From: Heliocidaris tuberculata
Taxonomy: Eukaryota > Echinodermata > Echinoidea > Camarodonta > Echinometridae
Assembly: GCA_025618425.1 (NCBI GenBank)
Contig: CM046832.1
Span: 74,925,297 to 74,989,296, forward strand
Length of the DNA: 64,000 bases
Reading direction: 5' to 3'
Shown: positions 13,201 to 25,200 of the stretch, one piece after another
Position numbering within the stretch: the stretch's first letter is position 1
Layout: each line of letters begins with the position of its first letter
Program-made: the position numbers and the translations under genes
Notes under the pieces: model-generated
What the model was told of the DNA's origin: nothing
The model's database searches: none
The model's input: only the letters and a program-made list of their open reading frames with translations

Positions 13201-16200
13201 AAGTTCTTTAAAATCACAAAAGCATGTTTTATTTTACAATTAATGACATGGAAGAAATATTAATGGCAATTTTTCATGACTACATTTGACTCTTGCAACA
13301 GGCAGCTATTAAAAGTAATTGCATATTAAATTGATAGAGAAATAATAAATGTGGGTACATAACTGCGACTAAGAGCAGAACAACCGTGCATTTAGCTTGT
13401 GTAGAAAATAAAACTATCAATGCTTTTAAACCTCATTTTTATTTCCTCTATGAACTTTGGCATTCATATAATCTTTCATACATAAACAGGATATTCAAAT
13501 ATGAAGAAAAATCTCATGCATTTTTTTCCCCTTCTTTTCTTTTAATTTCTTTTTAAACTTTTTAACTTTTCCAATGAAACTCCAGAGTTTCTTGATGTAT
13601 GTCTTATCTCTTGCAAAACGAAGGGTTTATGATAATTGACAAAAACACACAATGTTTATGTACATCAATTGTTAGTACAAAGTTTAAGGCTTTCTGTTGC
13701 TTTTCATTTAGTCTTTTATAATGCAGAGTCAGCTGGTTAATTTGCATAGCTCAAACATACAATGTCATGGTAAAAGTTGTCCTTTCCCAGAAATTTACTC
13801 AACTATGATTCAGACATGTTCAGTAACAAAAGACCATCTCTTGAAAACTATGATCAATAATAAAATAAAATGAATTGCAGTGAAGGTGTAAATGGACTGT
13901 TAAGCAAAATGCCCTTGAACACGAAACAAAAAATGTGTTAGTATGTGACGGATCAACAATCCGATATCACACAAATCCTCATTATGTGTGATTTAAGATT
14001 ACATGGACATAATCATGAATATATTTCATACTGGGTTATGAACTAATTACATTATATAGTCCCTAAATTTGAAAATTAGTTTTAAATCATAAAGCTATGC
14101 TCATTTGATTTTAACTAATCATCACAAACAACTGATTAGTGCAAAGAGTAATACATGTATTCTCTCAAAGACAATTTCAGAACTGAAGACATTCATTCAC
14201 CTTTTGCACCCAATGCACTCTGAATTTTGATGCCATAATAATGCAACATTCATGTTGATAGACATTGTTTGTCATATCATGAGCTAAAATGACAATCCAC
14301 ATCACAAAAGCCTCCAAAGAGAAATGGCCAAAATCTGCAATAGCACATCTTCTCTTCAAAATGTTACTTACCATCCAAATATACACCTAGTTTATACAAT
14401 TTTTTGGTGAATGCAGATAAAAGGAAATTCAGATAATCATATTTTTCTTTCTTTAAATCACGAAGTAGACCTATTGTGAGTAACACAATTTCAGATGCTG
14501 AACATCTTATTTCTTTTAGTAAAAACACACAGCAACACATTGTGCATATAGCTTTATCCAAAGCTGGAATATCATTTTTATATTTTACAAGCAATCATTT
14601 TTGTTCATGAACTTGAAATTAATAATTTTCATTGAATAATATGCACTGACAGTTTAATTGCATGAATAATTCACGAAAATAGATCATGACTCGATAAATG
14701 GTTGGAAAAACACATTAATCAAGAACTTCTAAATCAATTTAGATAGTCAAAGCCAATGAAAAATGGATGCTGAAATCATGTGTGCTAAATACAGGGTTAA
14801 ACCACAATATTTTGTCACAATAACCAATTCACATCTCATTTAATAGTGCAAACTTATACCTTTATGTCAGGGTGCAGAATAATTACTCTATATAAACTTT
14901 ATATTCATATTTTCTATTACTTTAGAAAGAAGCAATTAGTATGAAGAAAAAAAAAATTAGAATGAATTAAGTCTGCTGCAGAATGAAAATAAATGTTTGT
15001 TAGTGCACCAAAACGTGCCTGTAGAAGACAATATTCTTCAGGAATGAGTGACTTATCATGATATTTATTCATTGAATTTAGTTAGGCATCAGTGATTTTG
15101 TTTTCAAAACAACAACGACAACAATAACAAGCTGGATACCTCAGGTGCAGCTGGTCTTAAGTCCTGCTAGATTTGGAAAAAAGAAACAAGAGGTAAAGAA
15201 AGACATGTCATTCTGCTTCGCTACTAGAAATGATCCTATGAACATACACACGAAATTTACAGTCAATTCATAAACAAACTGTTCCTTCCTGAAGAATCAA
15301 TTTCATAATAATGCTTTCATATATTATATCCCTCATATGAATGGATAATGCCAATGCCGATGAAGAAAAATGTGCTATACTGTGATGTCATTCATGGTAT
15401 AGTGCACTATACCATGAATGACTATACCATGAATGAAACAAAAAAACTGTGTAAACTGCAGGACATTTTCAAAATTATTTTTCAAGATTCGTTGGAGGGA
15501 TATAAAACAAATATATCATGCACTGTTTCGAGCCACTAGTGAAATTATGGATTCCTCGGTGACAAAAACAGCACCAGTTTCTTCGGGGCTACGCCCCTCA
15601 GAAAATAGTGCTATTCCCGCCACCTTGGAATCCATAATTCCAACTAGAGCCCCTCAGTGCACAGTATATTTGTTTATTATGATTACCCTTGTAGTAAGAC
15701 TGCAATGTGATGTTAATTACCATGAAGAAACAAATAGAGGGATAATAGGTTGGGATGCATTTGTAAGGTTTGTTCAAACTGTATTACTGTTACAGTACTG
15801 AATGATCTTCATTATTCTTGTCTAATTCACTACATTCCTCCTACTTGATTGATGCATTATCAATCTCAATTGCTGTACTAGCAAATAATACTTTCAAGTA
15901 GGAACACCTAAAATACATTTTTCTCAAATAACTGAAAAGTACAATATCCAATATGGAGTTGCAATGTTGTTGGGAGATGGAAGATGACTCTCAGGAGTGT
16001 CATTAAGAATAAAACTGTTCATTACAAGAAGGAATACTGTGAACCTTATGGTCTCTTGATGATTAGGCAAGGACATATATTTCATAAATCACTTTTTAAA
16101 TCTACAAATAAAGTGGCCAATTAGTTAAAGACTAATTAGCACAATAAGGTAATAGTAGGGAGTGCCAGGGGAGGGAAAAGATGGGGTGGGGTCCCAGGGG

Positions 16201-19200
16201 GGCATGTTTCATTGAGACCTGTACATCATCGGCGTAAATCACTTTCTGAAAAGCACCCTAAACGGGGATTGCAGAAGTAGTTTTGATACCCTAAACAGGG
16301 AAACCTGTCTAACACCTCTGATTTTTACATCCTTAACAGTGATTTTATACCTTGTGCGGTATTAAACATCCTATTTGAGGATTACATCATCATCATAGAT
16401 CTTTTTTAGCAAAAAAGGAACCATAAAAGAATTTACCTAATTTGGAACACATTACCGAACTATATTGCCCCCCCCCCCCTTCCGCGGATCTTCTTATCAC
16501 CTCTGAATTTGATACCCATTTTCTTGATTTTTGCTGTTTTTGATACCCTAATGCTGGAAAAGCATTCTTTTTATTTGTTTTTGTGTACATGGATGATGTA
16601 CAGGACTCAATGAGACATCCCCCCCCCCCCCCCCGGGGGTGGGGTACAGGATAAAGGTAGATGTGGCTGTAAAAGGCTGGGGGAGGGAAGCACTGCACAC
16701 TTTTGATAGTATCGTCATTATCCATAACACAACACAAGCAATATTAATTATGTACCCAGATCCCCGTTTTAGTGAATTGTGATACCAACCTTAATCTTCT
16801 ATTGATGTATGATTATATTACTTGCTTCAAGCCAATTAATTATTGCTAAGGATGTAAAAAAACCTGATTTGTCTCATTTTCATTTGACAAACATGATAAG
16901 CCAGTTCGTAATTACAGTTTGCGCATGTGCAGATAAAGGTCATTTGTCCCAAGTACAATTGACCTTTATACGCTTTCATAGTGTGAGCACCATTATTATT
17001 TTAGTAGTTTAACAAGTAGCGCGTCAACCAAAACAGATGCGCGTATGCGTACAAATTGGGGTCATTTCAGGGTCATTTATACCATGTACTAATCACGAAC
17101 TAGCTTATTGACTACAATCATCTAAAAATGTGGATTCTTTAGATCAACATATATGGTGGTTGTGTTACATGGTATCTGGCTCTTCATCTTGATTGATTTC
17201 TCCTCCTAGGTCCCAAAAATCAAATAGCACATTAAAAATTATTACAAAATATGTCTATCAAAGGAAGAGATTATACTACTCCTCAATGATATGATTTATG
17301 GCTACTGGTACTCCATCTTCATATGTGGGTCCTTCTTAATCACAATCTACTATTCTTTAGTGTCAATACAACAACCACTTCTTCTGGATCCCCTGTGCAA
17401 TACCAAGGCACACCCCCTCTCATCTCTTCATTCCAAATCACAAAGCAGAATCACACAATGAAATAACTTTACTGGTGAGATAAATAGCCATACTAGAATG
17501 TATGTAAAGCAACAGCAAAAGAGATAGCTCTACAATGTTCTAAGGGCATGTGCATACAAGGTGTATTCTAATTTAATTAGCCTTACTTTATGAAATGTCC
17601 ATATGGAAGAAAGCGATTGTCTTTTATTTAAAAGAAATTGGGATTGTCATTCTTTTACTGATGGAATAAAAACTTAAAATTGCCCATCATTTGAAGCAGA
17701 AAAGATCGATATTGCATTCTAGAACTTACACAATCACAAACTAAGCAGAAAGAAGAAAAAATTGTCTTTTACATACAGAATTTGTGTTTTAAATGTCTCC
17801 TTCTGATGCAAGAATATACAGTTCATACAACAGGTTTGTTGTGCCAATATACTTTATTTTTAGCATTTTTTTGTTTCTGTATAGAATTTGCAATTCAACA
17901 GAAGAAAGTAAAGTAGAGCAGACAAGAATTTAATCTATCATTCAATCAGGTTTGGAGAGTTTTGCAATCCATGTGGATGCTTTCCACCTGATTAAATTAT
18001 TTCAAAATTTTCCCAATTGAATAAGACAAAAACCTTGTATAGACACACACTAAAGGAATGACATATAGTGAGATAAGAAGCACACGTTAGTGGATGAGTG
18101 CATTAGACAAAAGGTTTTACCTCTGATTCATCACTCTATAGATCATGCAAGAACAGGGTTTGCCAATATATTTAGAAGAGAAGGAAGGAGAGATTATCAA
18201 TAAGCATGCAAAAAAAAAAAAAAACAGAAGGTAAATCTTTCCAACACATCTATATACATTTCTATAAATATATCACTTTGTATGCCTTGCAACACCTCCC
18301 TCTACGAAAATATAAATCTATTTGCATAAAACACTCAAAGCAGGAAGCATGCAAAGTATCATTTGCAATTCTACTTGATAAACACTGGCTCCAGATGAAT
18401 GGCAGATAGAAAGAATTTATCTTTGTATGAAGAAAAAAAAAAACATCAAAGAAGCACCATACAAAATACATCTTCTTTTTTTGTAGCTTGTACAAATGTT
18501 CAGTGTTCTAGAAGAGTTTTGCTTTGACATACCATAGGATAGGAGAGTGTACTTCAAATTTATAACTGATACATTCATTTTCTTTGCAATCACTTTGCAT
18601 GACATGCACTCACCTCTTCATCTTCATTCTGAGCTTGTTTTGCCTCCTCATCTTTTCTTCTCTGTGATGGATAGAAATGAATTAAAAAATAAATTTCAGA
18701 TGTAAAGAGGATTAGAAATTAATTTCTAACAGTTTAATGATATAGTTATTGAAAGTCACAAATGAACAGTTTTATGAGGGAGGCCAAAGAGGCAAGAGAG
18801 AGTGAGAGAGAAAGAAAGAGAGAGGTATGTACGGAGGAGATTCATAAATACAAATACATACCAGTAATCACAATTTTTCCTCCTTGTCTTAGGAACACAG
18901 GGCCCATATTCAATTCAATACTTAAGAATGAAATATGAGTAGTCTACTTAGTTTTCGGCTGAGATAAAATACTGAAGCAATTTTGGTATTCAATTGAATC
19001 ATTTGGCTAAGTTTCTTACCCTAAGTCTAAGGCAGCTCTCTAGCAGACTTAAGCGAATTACTTCATTGGCAAGTATGTGGCTTTCATACATACGCAGAGC
19101 AGTACAAGCTGCGCACAAGCAAATCATATAAGCGCACATCTACTGTGACGCATTTATTGCACATGTTTTTGGACAGGATGTGACGTCACAATAGATATTA

Positions 19201-22200
19201 GTAAGTATTTTGCCTTAAAGTCGGCTTCCTAAAGTAAAGTGCTTAAATTTGATCTGAATACAAGTTAAGCCAGTTTACTTAGCCAATCCAAATGCTAAGT
19301 AAAATGCTGACTTAATGTGCATTTTGATTTGAATACCACCCCAGGCCTCAACTACATGTACAATACTACCAGTCCAAACTGAATTCTCTTTGACCAGTCT
19401 AGAAAGTCTTACTATCATTATTCTATCCAGTATACTTACCCTTCTTTCTCTCCTTTCCTTGTCTCGCTCTTCCCTTTCCTTCTCCTTCATTTCTTCTCTC
19501 TCTTTATCTTTATCTCTGCTCCTTTCTTTATCCTTGTCTCTACTTCTCTCCTTATCTTTTGATCTGCTCTTCTCCTCTTTCTCCTTTGACCTATCTTTAT
19601 CTTTGTCTTTACTCTTCTCTCTGTCCTTGCTTCGATCTCTATCTTTGCTGCTTCTTTCCCGATCTTTACTACGGTCTCTGTTCTTCTTATCCTCTGTCTT
19701 CTGCCTGTCTCTGCTACCACTTCTATCACGATTGTCTGAGCTGCTTTTCCTTTCCTGTATAAATGAATGAAAGAGCCAAACTCACATTTTTCAAAGCTGA
19801 TTTTGAATTCTGTTGATGAAAATGCATTGACAGAGAAAGTGGCCTGATGTTATTCTATATTGTTTATCATGCATTAGATCAAAGAATTGGGTTAAAAGAA
19901 GTAACATGACAAACAAAAAACTTATTGGAAATCACATTCACTGCAGACATTATTGCCTTGGTAGAATTACATATTCAGTCAAGTTTAGTTTGAAAAAGTG
20001 AAATTTTAGTTTCTGTCACAACCAAAACTCCAGATAATTGTGTCAATTAATCCTTCATTAGCACAAGTACATCATAAAATTGACAGACAACCAAATGTTT
20101 TATCGACACTAAAATCTACCTAAAATCTGTCACATGATTAATTAAACACAATCACATGTAGTAGATGTAGTAGAAATAATGGTATAACTACTATAAGTCA
20201 AAAATTTGACAAAAATAATTTTACCTTTTTCATATGTTTTTTTTTTTTTAATTTATGCACAATTCAAGAAAAAACAAAAAACAACTACGAAAATCCAATA
20301 CATTATGAGACTTCTGAGCAATTATGATAAAACCAATCTTACCTTATCCCTGTTCTCTTTATTTCTTTTATCTGCACTTGAGTCTCTATTTTTCTTATCC
20401 TCATCTCTCTTTGGCCTGGGTGGTTTACTTGAACTGCCTTTCTCTCCATTGAGTACTTTCTTGACTGATTCAGAACTATCCATCTATCACCACAAATACA
20501 CACAAAATATACATGGTACATGTGGACAATTTCACAGTAGCCATTACAAATGCACAAACTTTCCTTCCTAATATATATACTGTTTTTAAGTAATCAAACA
20601 TGATTCACTTGAGCTCATTTTGTCCTGATTCCCATGAAATTGGCAATGTACAATAAAGAGTGTCATTCTACAGATACAAAATTTCAAAGTCTAAAGCATC
20701 TAAATGGATAAATGCGGGCTAAGTAAATAACTGATGGTATTGGATCCAGATCTACTTAAAGCAGACCAATCACTACACAAAATAAGAAGACATAAAATCA
20801 CCTCAAAAACTATACAAGACATTCAAATGGTAAATGATAACAGAGCATATTCAGGGAAAGAATGACTTTACATTAAAACCAGGGCAAAAGTTAAGTTGGA
20901 TGGTCTTACAATGTATGCATGTACCTTAGCATGTGTTTGAAATAAATGCCGTTTTTTTTTTACAGTCAAGAAGTTCTGATTAATTTCAGAATGTAAATGT
21001 CTATGACTGAGCCCCCAGCTTGGCAATCCTGCAGAGGTTCATTAACCCCTTCCATGCCACCAGATTTTTGAGAAATTGTCAAAAATGAACTTTCAAGAGT
21101 TAAATGTTAACTTTCAATGAGTTTTTTCTTCAGCAAACTGGGCAAAGATATGTTGCATAGGAATAAACATTATATTGAAGGTGCAGGTTTCTGTATGAGG
21201 AAGAATTTTAAAGCCATTCTGAGCCTAAATCAAATGTTCAACACTCAAATTTTGGGCCGGGATTTGCGGCCCACGGCATGGTAGGGGTTAAAAACTGCTA
21301 CATTTTTTGGCTATTTCATAATATTATCACACAATTTCAAGGAAGAAGTTTTAAAAAATATATCTACTTTAGAGATAACTTACCTTTTTGGATAGGGCTA
21401 TTGCTATTATTTGAAGGAGTTCATTTGTCTTGTCTGGTTCATGCCCAGCTACAATCTTGGATGGTTTTGCTGACAATGTTTTACCAGTGGTCATTGCTGG
21501 AATACAATAATCAAGATTATATAGTAGGTTAACACTATCATCATCATCATCATTTTTACTTAAATCAGCAATTTCCCTCTTACGAGGGGTTACTGACTTT
21601 CATGCCATGATGACACTCCATCCTTCCATTTCTTCTTGTCTCGAGCATCCTCCTCATTTGGTCCAACCTTACTGCCTTCTTTCTTCACCATATCTTTTCA
21701 TGTAATCTTTGGTCTTCCTTTTCCTCCGATGCCATCCACTTCCAGATCCCATGCTCTTTTCACAGGTTCATCATCTTCCTTTCTCAACACATGACCCATC
21801 CATCTCAATCTAACACTCCACAACAGTTTCTTCCAGATCCAACCTTTCCATGAGCTCACTTGTATTCTTTCTATCAAACTGTTTCACACCACACATCTTC
21901 CATATCTGGCTCTTTCTGTTCTCCTCAAGATACCTTCTTCTACTAGCCTTGTTCAATCACAGCAGTTTTCTTGCATACATTTTTTAAGGTGGAATTTGAC
22001 TTACTGTGGACTTTTCACAGATGTACAAAAAAATATCAAGTGTTATGATTCGGCTGGATATGCCCAAAAAAGAAATTTGTTTCAAATAATCGCAATTTGA
22101 AATATTGACAAAATATAATTCTGTAGTCTTTAGTAGTAATGGCCACTTTGTCCCCATGTTGCAATAATAAGCACTAAAAAAAAAAAAAAAAGGCCAATCA

Positions 22201-25200
22201 AAACAGAATTTCTTTTAAAAGGCATTAACCATTTAATTTTCTTTGAAAGTTTCAACTTGAAAACCAACAAACAAAACACAAAGAAACAAATATCTATGAA
22301 AATCTTAATAAGGAAATAATTATGAAAGTAGTACCAATAAAGCATATCCCAGGGTGCTTCCAGACACCTGAATATTTTAGATAACTTGGTCATTGGATCT
22401 GCAGCAAGCCTGTACTGGATATAGTGAGTGTGCACCATTTACACTCCAAGAGGAGCAAATGTTTGCAATTATGGTACTTACAAAAGTCTTTTTTTTCTAA
22501 TCTTAACAAAATTATATAAAGTGTAAAACTGAATTATGTAGAACAATAGGAACAGTCAGAAGACAAGTATAAAGAATGACTTACCAACAACGTCTATGAC
22601 TTTTTGTAAAAGAGCAATTTTGGCATCTTTGTCCTGTGAAATGAAATGAGAGTTGTAAAAATGGAGGAGACACTATAACAAGTTCATTGCTTCAGTGACA
22701 TTCATTTTAAGAACTGAAAGGTCCCCTGCAACCCAAATGCAAGTTGATTCCGTTTGATGTGCAGGGATGCATACAACTTATATTTTGTTATTCAAACATC
22801 TGAATATGTTTCATAAATTTTTAAAATATCTTTAAAATCATTTTTCTCAAACATGCTGAGCTTAACCCCCTCCCCCCCAAAAAAAAAAATGCCCCAGATT
22901 TCATTCCTGCAATGACATCATCTGTCAATCATTAGTGAGCTAAGAAGAGACAGTGGTGTGTAGCTTTACCAGAGTTGACAATCTGTTCTAATAGGGCAAT
23001 GCCTACATCGGAGTTACTATGTCGGACATGCTGTAGCATCACCAGGAAAAGAATGGTATTGAGGAGGTATTGTTTGAAGGCATGCAATTCTATTAGTGAG
23101 CATGTGCTGAGCTGGGGAAAGTTACATTCCACTATCTATTGTAGAATGTTAGCGTAGCCAAGGAATTTCTAGAGCTGGAATAACCTCAAACTCATTCCCT
23201 TTGAACTATGTTTCAAGCCGCCAGAAGAAAATATGTCAGGCATGTGGCATGTGCTTAACGTGATGGCTCTTGCACATATGGAAACAAAGATTTCTGCTTC
23301 GCTGCAAACTCACGGGCCATTTTCAAAGGGAAATGTGCTTTTGTACTTTTCACTGCCACTCGTCTGATAAATAGAACAGTACACAATGCTTACCTTTATA
23401 GGTAAGCGAGAGGAAATGGTGCGAAATTTCCTGAAATATGAATCAAAATTACTCGACTGGGCATGTGTGTGCACTAATCTGACATACAACATCATAAATA
23501 ATTGTACTTGAACAAATTCACCCTTTGTTTTCGTTTGCCGGACGTAATCGGAAAGGTGTCAAACTGCGGATTTTAGGATTGTGAAGTTTAACTATTTTTC
23601 ACAAACTGAAACTGATATCGTACAATATAGGCTAATTTCTGGACACAGTTAGGCCTTTGTATTCATATCTTATCATCTGTCCGAATTTCTCCTTGACAAT
23701 CCAAACAAAAAGTGAAATATTAACGATGTCTTATTTGTGACAAATATCACTACTCGAGCTTTCCCATGATGTTGTCAGCATCGAACCCCGATCATCAAAG
23801 GCAGCAGCACACCTCTAGATTCTATTGTGCAACCTATAGAAAGGGACAGCTGCTTGAAATGATTTGTTGCCAGTTGGGACTCCAGCTCTCAAAAGTCCTT
23901 GGTGTAGCTGACTGCTGACTGACATATGATGTCATTGCAGGAATGAGATCTGGAGCATTTTTTTTAGGTTGGAGCTTAGGAGGTTGGGGAAATTATTTCA
24001 AAAAACATTTAAAAATCTATGAAACATATCTAGATATTTGAATAACAGAATATTAGTTGTATGCATCCATGCACATCAACAGGAATAAACTTGCATTTGG
24101 GTTGCGTTTGGGTTGAAGGGGCCTTTTAACTATTACTTTATTGATCGTCCACTAAATGGGACTTGTTTACTGTCTAGTACATACACTATAGTATAGTGCT
24201 GTTATTGCAAACAATCTAATTTTTTTGACAAAAACTACAAAATTATGCATAAAAATACATTTTTTTAAAATACTGGTAAAATTCAGATACTGAAACGAAA
24301 TACAATTTTATGCAATAAATATAAATTCCAATGGGAAAGGTTATTTCACATCAGTGAAGAAATCACAATGTAAGTGACTTTTGGTTTCACAGAACTAAAT
24401 GTTTTCTTTCAAATGTGTCAAAAATAAAAACATGATTCCATAAATTGAAGTTATACTGAGGAATCCATCACAGAGAAAGTTTTCCTACTTTCATCACAGG
24501 GGGGCTCTGCTTAAAATACATAACAAGATTCTTTATCGTCTGATTCTCATTTTCTAATAAACATATTGTTTCACATTGTCACCACAACATATAACAAGTG
24601 GAAAGGTAATGAGTGATTTCCAATAATGAATGGACTGAAAATAATTCAATGATTCACATTTGAAGTAGATGAATTTAGAACTAGCTTCAGGAACCCTATT
24701 AATTTCACAAACTTACCTTAACATTCTGAGAATCCATTTCTGTTTCTGAGAGAAGGCCCTTCATGAAACCTGTCGTCCGTATGATCTACATGTACAATAC
24801 AAGATAGAATCAAAGTCATTAACAACACAAATATCAGTCATTATTACCTATACAGGGCATTTAGCCGCAAACTAAAAAGCCGTATTTTGCACACTACTCC
24901 GAATCCGTAACCAGAATGGGCAATATTTGCCATATTGCCCTCTTCCGGGTCTTCCCCATAGACCATTGTACTAAAAAAGAGGGCATCATTTTGCCACATT
25001 CCACCCTTTCTTGTCAGTGTGCTTTTATCAAAGTGCATACACGCAGTATTATGTACACATAAAAGTGTACAAAGGCTAGAACAATGGATACATGCTGTAG
25101 CAATAATTAAATTTATGTCACAATTGCTTGACCCAGATTACATACTTGTATGAATAACCTGAAATCAGAGGGACTGACAGGCAAACAGATGTGTTTGTAA

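Noticed and set aside
19390..19770. Plus-strand 126-aa Leu/Ser-rich frame
   Set aside because: It is the antisense shadow of the Lys/Glu/Arg/Asp-rich IFT54 exon at 19440-19754.
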